This document shows, piece after piece, positions 53,557 through 61,445 of a DNA stretch of 64,000 nt (positions are counted from its first letter, which is position 1; every line of letters begins with the position of its first letter). The stretch comes from Sphingobacterium sp. SYP-B4668 (lineage in GTDB: Bacteria; Bacteroidota; Bacteroidia; Sphingobacteriales; Sphingobacteriaceae): the NCBI RefSeq assembly GCF_027627455.1, contig NZ_CP115483.1, positions 992,001 through 1,056,000 of the forward strand. The letters run 5' to 3'. The notes under the pieces are model-generated. The model was not told the origin of the DNA. It saw nothing but the letters and a program-made list of their open reading frames with translations, and did not search any database. The translations under genes and the position numbers were made by a program.

Positions 53557-54930
53557 ATGAAACCAAGAGTTACAGACAACGAAAAAGAGAATCCAATTAT
53601 CGTGGGTCTCGACATCGGTACCACAAAGATTTGTGTCACCGTTGGACGTCGTAGTGGTACGAACAAAATTGAATTATTGGGCGTGGGAAAAGCAGAGTCT
53701 GCGGGTGTCAACCGTGGGGTGGTAGCCAATATTCAAAAGACAGTAACCAGCATTAAGGAGGCTGTGGCATTGGCAGAGGGGCTGTCCAATGTAGATATTA
53801 AAGTCGTCAATGTAGGAATTGCAGGCCAACATATCAAAAGTATACAACATCGTGGTATCCTGACCAAAAATGATGATGATGAAGTGGGTAGAAGGGATAT
53901 CGAAAGGTTGATATCCGATATGTATAAATTAGTGCTGCCTCCAGGAGAGGAGATTATCCATGTGCTTCCCCAGGAGTTTACAATCGACAACGAGCCCGGT
54001 ATCAAAGAGCCTGTTGGGATGGCGGGTAGGCGCATTGAAGCTAATTTCCATATTATATCAGGGCGTGTCACTGACATTAAGAATATCAAGAGATGTGTGG
54101 ATTATTCATCTTTAGAAGTTTCTTCGTTGGTGTTGGAGCCTTTAGCGTCTTCCGAAGCTGTATTGGATGAAGACGAAAAGAATGCAGGAGTTGTGTTAGT
54201 GGATATTGGAGGAGGAACTACTGATGTTGCGATTTTTCATGAGGGAATCATCCGTCATACCGCTGTTATTCCTTTGGGCGGAAATATCGTTACTGAAGAC
54301 ATCCGTCAAGGATGTTCGGTTCTAAGAAACCAAGCTGAATTATTAAAAGTAAGATATGGCTCTGCTTTAGCTGATGAAAACAAAGAAAACGAGGTTATCT
54401 GTGTTCCTGGGATTCGTGGTAGAGAAGCTAAAGAAATTTCTGTCAAAAACTTAGCGTATATCATCCAGGCTCGTATGGAAGAAATCATCGAGCATGTATA
54501 TTATGAAATTAAATCATCTGGTTATGAAGATAAGCTTATCGGCGGTATCGTAGTGACGGGTGGTGGAGCGCAGTTAAAGCACCTGGTGCAACTTGTCGAG
54601 TACATTACTGGAATCGATTGTCGAATTGGATATCCAAATGAATATCTGGCGAAGACGGATTTATTGAACAAGCAATTGTTTGATGAGTTGAAAAGTCCAC
54701 TGTATGCAACCGGTATTGGACTTTTGATTAAAGGTATACAAGCTATTGAGGATGAGGAGGAAGCGGAGCAAGAAGATACAATGAAACGAGTGGCAAAGAG
54801 CAATGGACCTGGGGTGAAAGATATTGCCGAGAAACAGCAAAAGAAGGAAGGTTGGTTAAAAAAGTTTTTGACCGAATTTATCAAGGACGATACCGGAATT
54901 GATGATGATACCTTTATTGGAAAGAAATAG
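53557..54930 (+). CDS. ftsA: Cell division protein FtsA
   Basis: A 457-residue actin-like ATPase that ties FtsZ to the membrane. Phosphate-1 motif VGLDIGTTKICVTVG (about 11-25), the FtsA-specific 1C domain (about 90-180), phosphate-2 VLVDIGGGTTDVAIF, adenosine motif GGIVVTGGGAQLKHL. The C-terminus has an amphipathic helix (GWLKKFLTEFIKD, about 434-446), the expected membrane-targeting sequence, followed by a short acidic end. About 37 residues longer than E. coli FtsA, mainly through the Glu-rich linker before that helix. It precedes ftsZ with a 138-bp repeat-rich gap. Confidence 0.96.
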   Translation: MKPRVTDNEKENPIIVGLDIGTTKICVTVGRRSGTNKIELLGVGKAESAGVNRGVVANIQKTVTSIKEAVALAEGLSNVDIKVVNVGIAGQHIKSIQHRGILTKNDDDEVGRRDIERLISDMYKLVLPPGEEIIHVLPQEFTIDNEPGIKEPVGMAGRRIEANFHIISGRVTDIKNIKRCVDYSSLEVSSLVLEPLASSEAVLDEDEKNAGVVLVDIGGGTTDVAIFHEGIIRHTAVIPLGGNIVTEDIRQGCSVLRNQAELLKVRYGSALADENKENEVICVPGIRGREAKEISVKNLAYIIQARMEEIIEHVYYEIKSSGYEDKLIGGIVVTGGGAQLKHLVQLVEYITGIDCRIGYPNEYLAKTDLLNKQLFDELKSPLYATGIGLLIKGIQAIEDEEEAEQEDTMKRVAKSNGPGVKDIAEKQQKKEGWLKKFLTEFIKDDTGIDDDTFIGKK

Positions 54931-54948
54931 TTTTCAACAATCAGGGAT

Positions 54949-54976
54949 TTTTCCACAATCTAACAAATGTGGAAAA
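54949..54976. other. Inverted pair of DnaA-box-like 9-mers between ftsA and ftsZ
   Basis: TTTTCCACA (54949-54957) and its complement TGTGGAAAA (54968-54976), separated by 10 bp. TTTTCCACA fits the relaxed DnaA-box consensus TTWTNCACA. The same 9-mer is seen before mraZ (40869-40877) and between tex and tatA (5134-5142). It could equally be a hairpin in the ftsA-ftsZ mRNA. Confidence 0.45.
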
Positions 54977-55009
54977 CTGTTGTTAAGAATTTGGTATTAT
55001 TACATTAGA

Positions 55010-55049
55010 ATTGTTGAAGATTATGGTAAAATGTAAGGCGCTCAACAAT
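55010..55049 (+). other. Possible stem-loop in the ftsZ leader
   Basis: ATTGTTGA (55010-55017) pairs with TCAACAAT (55042-55049), 8 bp perfect, 24-base loop, ending 19 bp before the ftsZ ATG. It is close enough to influence translation initiation. Confidence 0.35.
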
Positions 55050-55068
55050 AGTTAAATAGGGATAAGTT

Positions 55069-56760
55069 ATGTCAATACAGTTTGAAATGTTAAAGGAACA
55101 ATCGTCGATAATCAAGGTTATCGGGATTGGTGGGGGAGGTGGCAATGCCGTCAACCACATGTATAACCAGGGGATCAGCGGAGTAGATTTTATCGTATGT
55201 AATACAGATGCGCAAGCATTGGAGTTGAGCCCAATACCTAACAAGGTGCAATTGGGAGTTAGCCTTACCGAAGGTATGGGCGCTGGTGCTGACCCTGATG
55301 TGGGTGAGAACTCTGCAATTGAAAGTATAGAAGATCTAAAACGCATGCTGGGTACGAACACCAAAATGTTGTTCATTACAGCTGGTATGGGTGGTGGCAC
55401 CGGTACTGGTGCAAGTCCTGTATTGGCTAAAGCAGCTAAAGAGCTTGGTATTTTGACTGTGGCTATAGTGACTACCCCATTTACATTTGAAGGTAAAAAA
55501 CGGAGAGCGCAAGCTGAAGATGGATTAGAAGAATTACGTAAGTATGTGGATTCGTATTTAGTAATATCGAATGATCGTCTTCGTGAAATTTTCGGCAATC
55601 TGACCATGACCGCTGCCTTCGCAAAAGCTGATGATATCTTGACTACTGCTGCAAAAGGCATCGCTGAGATCATAACTATTCCGGGTTATGTCAACGTGGA
55701 TTTTAAAGATGTGCGTACGGTCATGAGCGACAGTGGTGTGGCTATAATGGGTAATGCAAAAGCGAAAGGTGATAATCGAGCACTAGAGGCAGTAACGGGT
55801 GCTTTGGCTTCTCCGCTATTGAAAGATAACGAAATTGAAGGTGCACGGTATATTTTATTGAACATAACATCTGGGAAAATGGAAGTGACAATGGACGAAG
55901 TAGCCATTGTGACGGACTTTATACAAGATAAGGCTGGACTATCTGCAGATCTTATCTGGGGTAACTGTATCGACGAGACATTGGAGGATGAGCTTTCTGT
56001 AACAATCATAGCAACTGGATTCCAAACAAGCGAACAACGCGTGAAGGAGAAGGAAATGGAAAAAGTTGCACTACCTTTGACTCCAGAAGCATCTACAAAC
56101 CCATTTGTGCGCCCTGTATCTCAAAATCAGTTTGTACCGAGAGAGGTTGCTTCGTCAGCAGTGAATCCTGCGACGCAAGAGCCTCACCTCCTTGAAAACA
56201 AGATTTCGGAACGACAGGTGGATTTGTTCTCGCCATCGAAAACAAATGGAAGCGTCTCGAATTCATTTGTGCAAACGAACAAGACAGAAGTAGATACTGT
56301 CGTTAGGCATACACTGGAGATTAACGAGACTGTTATAAAGCAGGAAGAGGAAAGTAAGAATGATGGCTTTGAACTCAAAACGTCTCCTTCAGTATTCCAA
56401 TTTGAAATGCCTTCGGTATTTGATTCGTATCAAAATACACAGGACAATAACAGAGAAATCGGTCACGAGGTAGAAGAGGCAATCGTTTCTAGTCAAGTAG
56501 AAGAGCCGGCAAGTTTCGAAGATCAGTTGTTGAAAACAAAAGAGCGAATATTGAGATTGAAAGAATTGAGTATGAAACTTAAGTCCTCAAATGGTCTTCA
56601 AGAGCTTGAGAATGAGCCAGCATACAAACGTAAGCAAAAGTCTTTAGAGGATCTTCCGCATTCATCACAGTCATCTGTATCCCGTTTTACTTTATCATTT
56701 GATGAAGGAGAAACAGAAATTAGACCTAACAACTCTTTTTTGCACGATAACGTAGATTAG
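55069..56760 (+). CDS. ftsZ: Cell division GTPase FtsZ
   Basis: A 563-residue tubulin homologue forming the division ring. The GTPase domain has VIGIGGGGGNAVNHM (about 17-31), the tubulin signature GMGGGTGTGASPVLA (about 107-121), and the T7 loop NVDFKDVRTVMSD (Asp catalytic residues). A globular core of about 325 residues is followed by a very long unstructured linker (about 330-510; E. coli FtsZ totals 383 residues). The C-terminal tail has an EPAYKRKQ peptide (about 512-519), then a Ser-rich end. The long linker is typical of Bacteroidota. It ends the dcw cluster before a strong terminator. Confidence 0.97.
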   Translation: MSIQFEMLKEQSSIIKVIGIGGGGGNAVNHMYNQGISGVDFIVCNTDAQALELSPIPNKVQLGVSLTEGMGAGADPDVGENSAIESIEDLKRMLGTNTKMLFITAGMGGGTGTGASPVLAKAAKELGILTVAIVTTPFTFEGKKRRAQAEDGLEELRKYVDSYLVISNDRLREIFGNLTMTAAFAKADDILTTAAKGIAEIITIPGYVNVDFKDVRTVMSDSGVAIMGNAKAKGDNRALEAVTGALASPLLKDNEIEGARYILLNITSGKMEVTMDEVAIVTDFIQDKAGLSADLIWGNCIDETLEDELSVTIIATGFQTSEQRVKEKEMEKVALPLTPEASTNPFVRPVSQNQFVPREVASSAVNPATQEPHLLENKISERQVDLFSPSKTNGSVSNSFVQTNKTEVDTVVRHTLEINETVIKQEEESKNDGFELKTSPSVFQFEMPSVFDSYQNTQDNNREIGHEVEEAIVSSQVEEPASFEDQLLKTKERILRLKELSMKLKSSNGLQELENEPAYKRKQKSLEDLPHSSQSSVSRFTLSFDEGETEIRPNNSFLHDNVD

Positions 56761-56782
56761 TCATACAACTCTATTTATATGG

Positions 56783-56817
56783 AAAGCGGCTTGAAGTGAT
56801 TCATGCCGCTTTTTTTG
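56783..56817 (+). terminator. Terminator of the dcw cluster after ftsZ
   Basis: Stem AAAGCGGC (56783-56790) / GCCGCTTT (56805-56812), extended by TGAA/TTCA inside after one mismatch, followed by a run of T to 56817. 22 bp after the ftsZ stop. Confidence 0.88.
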
Positions 56818-56840
56818 TGAATGTCAAAATTGTTTTAGAT

Positions 56841-56871
56841 TTTGTTTTTTTAAAAATAGATGTTATTTTTA
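56841..56871 (+). promoter_or_regulatory. Promoter of the Hc1-like histone gene
   Basis: -33 TTTG (56841-56844), 19-bp spacer, -7 TATTTTTA (56864-56871; one mismatch to TAnnTTTG). The predicted leader is about 43 bases. Confidence 0.55.
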
Positions 56872-56920
56872 GCTTACACAACGATAAATGATTGATTATT
56901 AAAACTAAAAAAAACAAATT

Positions 56921-57106
56921 ATGGCAAGTGTTGATAAATTCAAAGAATTAAAGGCTTTAGTTGATGGTCTTGAAGGTGATGCAGATAAATTTTTCAATAA
57001 GGGAAATAGTGCTGCAGGTACACGGGTGAGAAAAACTTTGCAAGATATTAAAACGCATTCTCAAGCATTGAGATTGGAAATTCAAAGTGCGAAGAATTCG
57101 AAGTAA
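56921..57106 (+). CDS. Histone H1-like (Hc1) protein
   Basis: A 61-residue, all-helical, Lys-rich protein (about 12 Lys and 3 Arg). The pattern FKELKALVDGLEGDADKFF followed by GNSAAGTRVRKTLQDIK matches the Bacteroidota Hc1 family, related to the N-terminal part of the chlamydial histone-like protein. Presumably a nucleoid protein that coats or bends DNA. It is small, lacks the Lys/Ala-rich C-terminal tail of chlamydial Hc1, and has its own promoter and terminator, which suggests high independent expression. Assignment rests on sequence pattern and size. Confidence 0.85.
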   Translation: MASVDKFKELKALVDGLEGDADKFFNKGNSAAGTRVRKTLQDIKTHSQALRLEIQSAKNSK

Positions 57107-57135
57107 ACCATTTTAAGTTAGTGGTTACATATTCT

Positions 57136-57161
57136 AAAGCCCTTTTTTAAGGGCTTTTTTT
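57136..57161 (+). terminator. Intrinsic terminator of the histone gene
   Basis: Stem AAAGCCCTT (57136-57144) / AAGGGCTTT (57149-57157), loop TTTT, followed by a T run to 57161. It is immediately followed by a TACCTTTA box (57164-57171) that may be the -7 element of the next gene. Confidence 0.9.
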
Positions 57162-57205
57162 ATTACCTTTACGATATACCATTACAAAATAATACTATCA
57201 ATAAC

Positions 57206-58345
57206 ATGTCTAATAAATTGAACAATCCAATTTGGGTCATGAGTTCGGCCTACGATAAATTGTCACTAACAGAGCTTATTGCGACAGCGAAAGATGTAGG
57301 GGCGCAAGGAATAGATCTCTGCGTTTTTAGAAAGGACGGTACGCGTCAGGACCATACTGCAACTCATTTAGAGTATGAGAATTTTACCCAAGAGGATGCC
57401 AAGCGAATTTTAGATCAATTTAATGATGCTGGATTGCAGTTGTCACTCGGGGCCTTCGAGAATATGATTGGAGGTGATGAAGAGCAACGTGTTAAGAACC
57501 AGAATCATCTGCTGAAGTTGATTCGTATCGCTTATCTCTTAGGAGGGGACAAAAATAATGTAAAAGTAGGGACATTTGTGGGGTACAACCATGAGCTGGG
57601 CAATCAAATCGACGGTTTCCAAAAGAATATCGATGAGTACAAGCGCGTCTTTACACCTATTGTAAAGTATGCTGAGTCGCTAGGTGTGACTATTCTTTAT
57701 GAAAACTGTCCAATGGAAGGTTGGCGTTCTTCGCGATTTAGCTCGACCTATAATAATCTTCCAGCAACTCTTGCAGCTCGCAAGCTTATGTATGCTGCTA
57801 TTCCTAGTCAAGCGCACGGGGAGATATATGATCCATCTCATGATGTATGGCAGAATACCGATCCTGTAGAGGTGATTAAATTGACCGACATGAGCAGGCT
57901 TCAACGGATTCATGTAAAGACTACGCGTAACCTTTCGACCCAAGCGCGGGTGGAGTGGGGGGGGATGTATCCTATGCAACATGTCGATGCTACTTTAGCC
58001 CATCTTGCGGGAGTTACTATTCCTCAACATGATTGGGATAGACACCATTATGAAGCGATGTTACCGGGTTTTGGTGGCTCAGACAGCATGGATTGGCGTG
58101 GGTTTGTTGACGCGCTACAGGAGCGGGGTTACAACATGCCATTTGAGATTGAAAATGAGGCTAAAAATTCTAAAGATACTGGCAACTTCGCTGCTACCAA
58201 TCAAGGATTCTCAACCTGCATCAACTTTTTGGCTCCAATGTTATGGAATTTGAATGCCGAAACAGGTTATACTTATCAGGCGGGTGGATTACTTTCTTAT
58301 CCTGAGGTTCAGGATGTTCCTGTTGCAAGTATGGATCAACTCTAA
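57206..58345 (+). CDS. Sugar phosphate isomerase/epimerase-like TIM-barrel protein
   Basis: A 379-residue protein without signal peptide. The pattern fits the xylose-isomerase-like AP endonuclease 2 family: LTELIATAKDVGAQGIDL at the start, SLGAFENMIGG, GVTILYENCPMEGW (Glu metal ligand), EIYDPSHDVWQ (Asp/His), RIHVKTTR (His), GFGGSDSMDWRGFVDALQERG and the closing PFEIENEAKN (Glu). These give the E/D-H/H/E metal site of sugar isomerases and epimerases. The substrate is unknown. It stands alone between the histone gene and a convergent response-regulator gene, with no sugar operon nearby to suggest one. Confidence 0.87.
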   Translation: MSNKLNNPIWVMSSAYDKLSLTELIATAKDVGAQGIDLCVFRKDGTRQDHTATHLEYENFTQEDAKRILDQFNDAGLQLSLGAFENMIGGDEEQRVKNQNHLLKLIRIAYLLGGDKNNVKVGTFVGYNHELGNQIDGFQKNIDEYKRVFTPIVKYAESLGVTILYENCPMEGWRSSRFSSTYNNLPATLAARKLMYAAIPSQAHGEIYDPSHDVWQNTDPVEVIKLTDMSRLQRIHVKTTRNLSTQARVEWGGMYPMQHVDATLAHLAGVTIPQHDWDRHHYEAMLPGFGGSDSMDWRGFVDALQERGYNMPFEIENEAKNSKDTGNFAATNQGFSTCINFLAPMLWNLNAETGYTYQAGGLLSYPEVQDVPVASMDQL

Positions 58346-58357
58346 TCCATGTTAATC

Positions 58358-58407
58358 TAATTTACATTCCAACGAATCAATCAATAGATTAGTTGGAATG
58401 TAAATTA
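58358..58407. terminator. Inverted repeat at convergent gene ends overlapping coding sequence
   Basis: Perfect 16-bp arms (58358-58373 and 58392-58407) with an 18-base loop. The right arm is inside the response-regulator gene and encodes its final codons (L-H-S-N region). The left arm is in the 43-bp gap after the isomerase gene. No long T-run, so termination is likely but not certain. An alternative pairing (TAATCTA/TAGATTA) is also possible. Confidence 0.6.
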
Positions 58408-59027
58408 AATAATTGAATAAGTTCGGGTACATTACTCACGCCCAGTTTTTCGAAAACTCTACTTTTATAGGTACTTACTGTAGAAGCACTCAGTTTTAGC
58501 TCGTTTGAAACCTCTAATATTCCTAGGCCTTGTGTCAAATGTTTGGCAACATCCATCTCTCGGTTAGAAAGCTTGGAAAGTGGATTTGACTTTTGTAAGC
58601 TGGACTTGCTTTGTGTTAATTTCTTCAGGTAGAGATCCGTTACGGTGTCAGACATGTACTTTCCTCTGCTGATGATACTTTCTATTGCATTCCCGAGCTC
58701 AGACATAGCGGTATTCTTATTTAAATAGCCTACAGCTCCAGCCTCAATGTAACGAAGGGCGTATAGTGATTCGTCGTATGATGAGAAAACTAGTATTTTG
58801 AGGTCCTGTTGTTTCGCTAGAATCTCGTGTATGACTTTGATATTATTCCCACCAGGCATATTAATGTCTAGTAGCAATAAGTCATAGCTGTTATTGTCCA
58901 GTAATTTGTTAATCTCATTGTAATCTTGTGCTTGGGTGATATTTGCGCTTTCGATAACCCCTTTTATAATAACAGAAGCCCCAAGTCTTACAATGCTGTG
59001 ATCGTCAGCAATTAAAATCTTCTTCAT
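58389..59027 (-). CDS. NarL/FixJ-type response regulator
   Basis: A 212-residue two-domain regulator. The receiver domain (1-120) has the acidic pair IADDHS (Asp8-Asp9), the phosphorylation site Asp in LLLLDINMPGG (Asp55), FSSYDES and the conserved Lys in GYLNKNT. A LuxR-type helix-turn-helix domain (about 148-208) follows: LSNREMDVAKHLTQGL, ELKLSASTVSTYKSRVFEKLGVSNVPEL. Phosphorylation by a histidine kinase should promote dimerisation and DNA binding. No kinase gene is adjacent, so the regulator is an orphan here. It is divergent from mscL. Confidence 0.93.
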   Translation of the reverse strand: MKKILIADDHSIVRLGASVIIKGVIESANITQAQDYNEINKLLDNNSYDLLLLDINMPGGNNIKVIHEILAKQQDLKILVFSSYDESLYALRYIEAGAVGYLNKNTAMSELGNAIESIISRGKYMSDTVTDLYLKKLTQSKSSLQKSNPLSKLSNREMDVAKHLTQGLGILEVSNELKLSASTVSTYKSRVFEKLGVSNVPELIQLFNLHSN

Positions 59028-59238
59028 GAATAGATATTATTAATGTTAAAAATTTACTCAAAACGGTCTAAGCGAAATCATTGAGATATTTTTTTAACAA
59101 TATTTTAAAATGTTATATTCAATCAAAAATAACAAAAAAGCCGTACTATTTCGTAAAATCATTTTTTTTTCAAAAACTATGATTTTAATCACCATTTTTG
59201 TTACTTAGTATTAATTGATTATTAAACATAGGGAAAAA

Positions 59239-59646
59239 ATGGGATTTATTAAAGAATTTAAGGAATTTGCAATGCGCGGTAGCGTAGTTGACTTAGCTGT
59301 GGGTGTTATCATCGGTGGTGCATTCGGTAAAATCGTTACTTCGTTGGTTGACGACATTATCATGCCTCCTATTGGATTTATAACCGGAGGTATTGATTTT
59401 TCAGATATGAAGTACGTCCTTACCCCAGCGGATGAAGTCGCAAAAATTAAAGAAGTGGCAATCAATTATGGTAATTTTATCAACATTATTATCCAATTTA
59501 TAATCGTAGCCTTCTGTATATTTTTGGTGATAAAAGGATTGAATTCATTAAAGCGAAAAGAGGAGCCTGCACCAGAAGTTGCGGCAGCGCCTACCAAGGA
59601 AGAAACATTGTTGACAGAGATTAGGGATATCCTAAAAAATAAATAA
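59239..59646 (+). CDS. mscL: Large-conductance mechanosensitive channel MscL
   Basis: A 135-residue channel subunit from the ATG at 59239 ([14 protein letters not shown]); the frame extends 8 codons up to a TTG, but MscL begins with this amphipathic helix. First pore helix [31 protein letters not shown] (core [14 protein letters not shown], with the gate glycines), a periplasmic loop ([19 protein letters not shown]), second helix ([17 protein letters not shown]) and a cytoplasmic C-terminal helix after a Pro/Ala linker. It opens under membrane tension to release solutes after osmotic downshock. Single gene, divergent from the response regulator. Confidence 0.97.
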   Translation: MGFIKEFKEFAMRGSVVDLAVGVIIGGAFGKIVTSLVDDIIMPPIGFITGGIDFSDMKYVLTPADEVAKIKEVAINYGNFINIIIQFIIVAFCIFLVIKGLNSLKRKEEPAPEVAAAPTKEETLLTEIRDILKNK

Positions 59647-59710
59647 TGCTTTTTTAAGCGAAGGACCTATCTTTCAGCCATAAGGGGGTATTTCTAACTT
59701 TTTCCTATTT

Positions 59711-59739
59711 GGAGGAGCCAACGCGTGTTGGCCTGCTCC
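59711..59739. other. Hairpin in the mscL-rpmH gap
   Basis: GCCAAC-GCGT-GTTGGC (59717-59732), a perfect 6-bp stem flanked by GGAG (59711-59714) and CTCC (59736-59739), 65 bp after mscL. No T-run follows on the plus strand. It could be a weak mscL transcript end. The rest of the 238-bp gap holds the rpmH promoter. Confidence 0.35.
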
Positions 59740-59794
59740 AGTAGATTGAAATTGGTATGCGACTGACAGACTCTCCAAATATTTCTAAATAATG

Positions 59795-59826
59795 TTTGTG
59801 AGTTTGTTAAATAAACATTACTTTTG
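59795..59826 (+). promoter_or_regulatory. Promoter of rpmH-rnpA-yidD
   Basis: -33 TTTG (59795-59798), 20-bp spacer, -7 TACTTTTG (59819-59826): a full match to the Bacteroidota consensus. Predicted leader about 52 bases before the rpmH ATG at 59885. Confidence 0.8.
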
Positions 59827-59884
59827 CATTCCTCTTTAGAGTATAAAAGAAGTTTAAAAATATTAAATATACAGCATAAGCGCC

Positions 59885-60043
59885 ATGAAAAGAACATTTC
59901 AGCCATCGCAAAGAAAAAGAAGAAATAAACACGGGTTCAGAGAACGTATGAGCACTGCTAATGGTAGACGAGTATTAGCTTCTCGTAGAGCAAAAGGTAG
60001 AAAACGTTTAACAGTATCTGACGAATCTCGTCACAAAGCATAA
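59885..60043 (+). CDS. rpmH: 50S ribosomal protein L34
   Basis: A 52-residue, strongly basic protein with the L34 signature [19 protein letters not shown] (19 residues shown), then [20 protein letters not shown]. The eight-residue tail (VSDESRHK) after KGRKRLT is slightly longer than in E. coli L34 (46 residues). It binds 23S rRNA in the large subunit. It is preceded by a consensus promoter and followed after 63 bp by rnpA, the universal bacterial order rpmH-rnpA-yidD. Confidence 0.98.
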   Translation: MKRTFQPSQRKRRNKHGFRERMSTANGRRVLASRRAKGRKRLTVSDESRHKA

Positions 60044-60106
60044 TTTCACATCGCCGGAGACTCCTATAGCTTGCGCTGCATAGCCGGCTTATTCAAGTCA
60101 TCGGAT

Positions 60107-60514
60107 ATGGAAAATTTTACTTTTAAAAAAGAAGAACGATTATGTAGTAAAAGACTTATAGATAGTCTTTTCCATAATGGTTCTTCTTTTGTTTTATATC
60201 CGTTTCGGATAGTATTCTGGGTCACTGCCGATCTTGATGCTACAGCTCAGGTGATTATCTCTGTGCCAAAAAGACGATTTAAGAAAGCCGTCAGCAGGAA
60301 TCTCTTGAAAAGAAGGATTAGAGAGGCTTATAGATTGCAAAAACAAGCGAATCTATATGCACAGCTCCCACTGAATCAAGGCAGCTTGTTGTTTGCTATT
60401 CAATACGTAGGTAAGACAACGCTTTCTTTTACGGAGATTAGTGCTAAGTTAGGCTTGGCTTTACAACGAATGCAACATGAAAGTCATCCGCTATATTTGG
60501 CAGAAAATAATTAG
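60107..60514 (+). CDS. rnpA: Ribonuclease P protein component
   Basis: A 135-residue basic protein from the ATG at 60107 ([19 protein letters not shown]); the frame continues 12 codons upstream to a TTG, but the family starts here. The RNP signature [20 protein letters not shown] (20 residues) is the RNA-binding helix characteristic of the family. The protein assists the catalytic RNA in tRNA 5' maturation. No rnpB-like RNA is seen in this window. It overlaps yidD by 38 bp, so translation is coupled. Confidence 0.96.
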   Translation: MENFTFKKEERLCSKRLIDSLFHNGSSFVLYPFRIVFWVTADLDATAQVIISVPKRRFKKAVSRNLLKRRIREAYRLQKQANLYAQLPLNQGSLLFAIQYVGKTTLSFTEISAKLGLALQRMQHESHPLYLAENN

Positions 60515-60731
60515 ACCAATTTTAGGATTTTTATTTTTGACACTCATTCGAGCCTATCAACTCTTGCTATCCCCAATGTTGGGTGGTAGTTGTCGGTATA
60601 GTCCAACCTGTTCCCAATATGGGGTGGAGGCAATCCGTAAGCATGGACCGTTTAAGGGAGGATGGTTGACTATCAAAAGAATTTTAAGATGTAATCCTTG
60701 GGGTGGACATGGTCATGATCCAGTCCCGTAA
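60477..60731 (+). CDS. yidD: Membrane protein insertion efficiency factor YidD
   Basis: An 84-residue protein. An N-terminal amphipathic membrane-binding segment ([21 protein letters not shown]) is followed by the family motif with its three cysteines, [20 protein letters not shown], and [14 protein letters not shown], ending [17 protein letters not shown]. It helps YidC insert membrane proteins. It overlaps rnpA by 38 bp. yidC itself does not follow, unlike in many bacteria; tsaB comes next after 12 bp. Confidence 0.97.
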   Translation: MKVIRYIWQKIIRPILGFLFLTLIRAYQLLLSPMLGGSCRYSPTCSQYGVEAIRKHGPFKGGWLTIKRILRCNPWGGHGHDPVP

Positions 60732-60743
60732 TAATCGGCGTAA

Positions 60744-61445
60744 ATGAATAACAACTTTATCTTACAGATTGAAACAGCTACCCCTGTATGTTCGGTTGCC
60801 ATAAGTAAAGGTGGCCAGATAATCGCTACAGTAGAGGCCTTAGCAGATAATATTCACGCATCGCATTTGACAGTATTTGTAGAACAGGTTCTTGAAAAGG
60901 TGTCCATCACTCTACATGATTTGTCGGCGGTGGCGGTGAGTATGGGACCGGGGTCATACACAGGGCTTCGGATCGGTGTTTCAGTCGCCAAGGGTTTGTG
61001 CTATGCTTTGGATATTCCATTGATAGCTGTTAATACTTTGTATGCGATGTATGATGGTTTCAAGGAACGCTTTTCTAGTGAAGATGGTGTTCATATCTTT
61101 TGTCCGATGATAGATGCCCGTAGAATGGAGGTATATTCTTGTATGGTTGATCAGGTAGGAGGAGATTTGGAGCCGATCGGAGCTAATATCATTGATGAGC
61201 ATTCATTTGATGCTTGGATTAAAGCGGGTAAGCAGGTCCATTTGTTTGGCTCTGGTGCTGCTAAATTTGACGCCTTGTACAAGGAAGTAGAAAATCTAAC
61301 GGTACACGATAATTTTTTGAATTCAGCAGCATTTCTAACCTCTAGAGCTACAATCAAACTGAGTCGGAAGGAGTTTGAAGATGTGGCATATTTTGAGCCA
61401 TATTACTTAAAAGATTTTGTGGCAACAACACCTAAAAAGAAATAG
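60744..61445 (+). CDS. tsaB: TsaB, dimerisation subunit of the tRNA threonylcarbamoyl-transfer complex
   Basis: A 233-residue protein of the ASKHA fold. Motifs: ILQIETATPVCSVAIS at the start, the HASHLTVFVEQVL helix, and VSMGPGSYTGLRIGVSVAKGL, which is the TsaB core. PMIDARRMEVYSCM follows. TsaB lacks catalytic metal ligands and pairs with TsaD (encoded at 26069 in this window) and TsaE. It lies 12 bp downstream of yidD, probably in the same transcript. Its stop codon TAG is directly adjacent to the stop of the convergent corA with no base between. Confidence 0.95.
   Translation: MNNNFILQIETATPVCSVAISKGGQIIATVEALADNIHASHLTVFVEQVLEKVSITLHDLSAVAVSMGPGSYTGLRIGVSVAKGLCYALDIPLIAVNTLYAMYDGFKERFSSEDGVHIFCPMIDARRMEVYSCMVDQVGGDLEPIGANIIDEHSFDAWIKAGKQVHLFGSGAAKFDALYKEVENLTVHDNFLNSAAFLTSRATIKLSRKEFEDVAYFEPYYLKDFVATTPKKK

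Noticed and set aside
55005..55673. A 222-residue minus-strand ORF antisense to ftsZ
   Set aside because: Low-complexity Ser/Pro/Ile-rich translation of the highly conserved ftsZ coding strand; a shadow frame.
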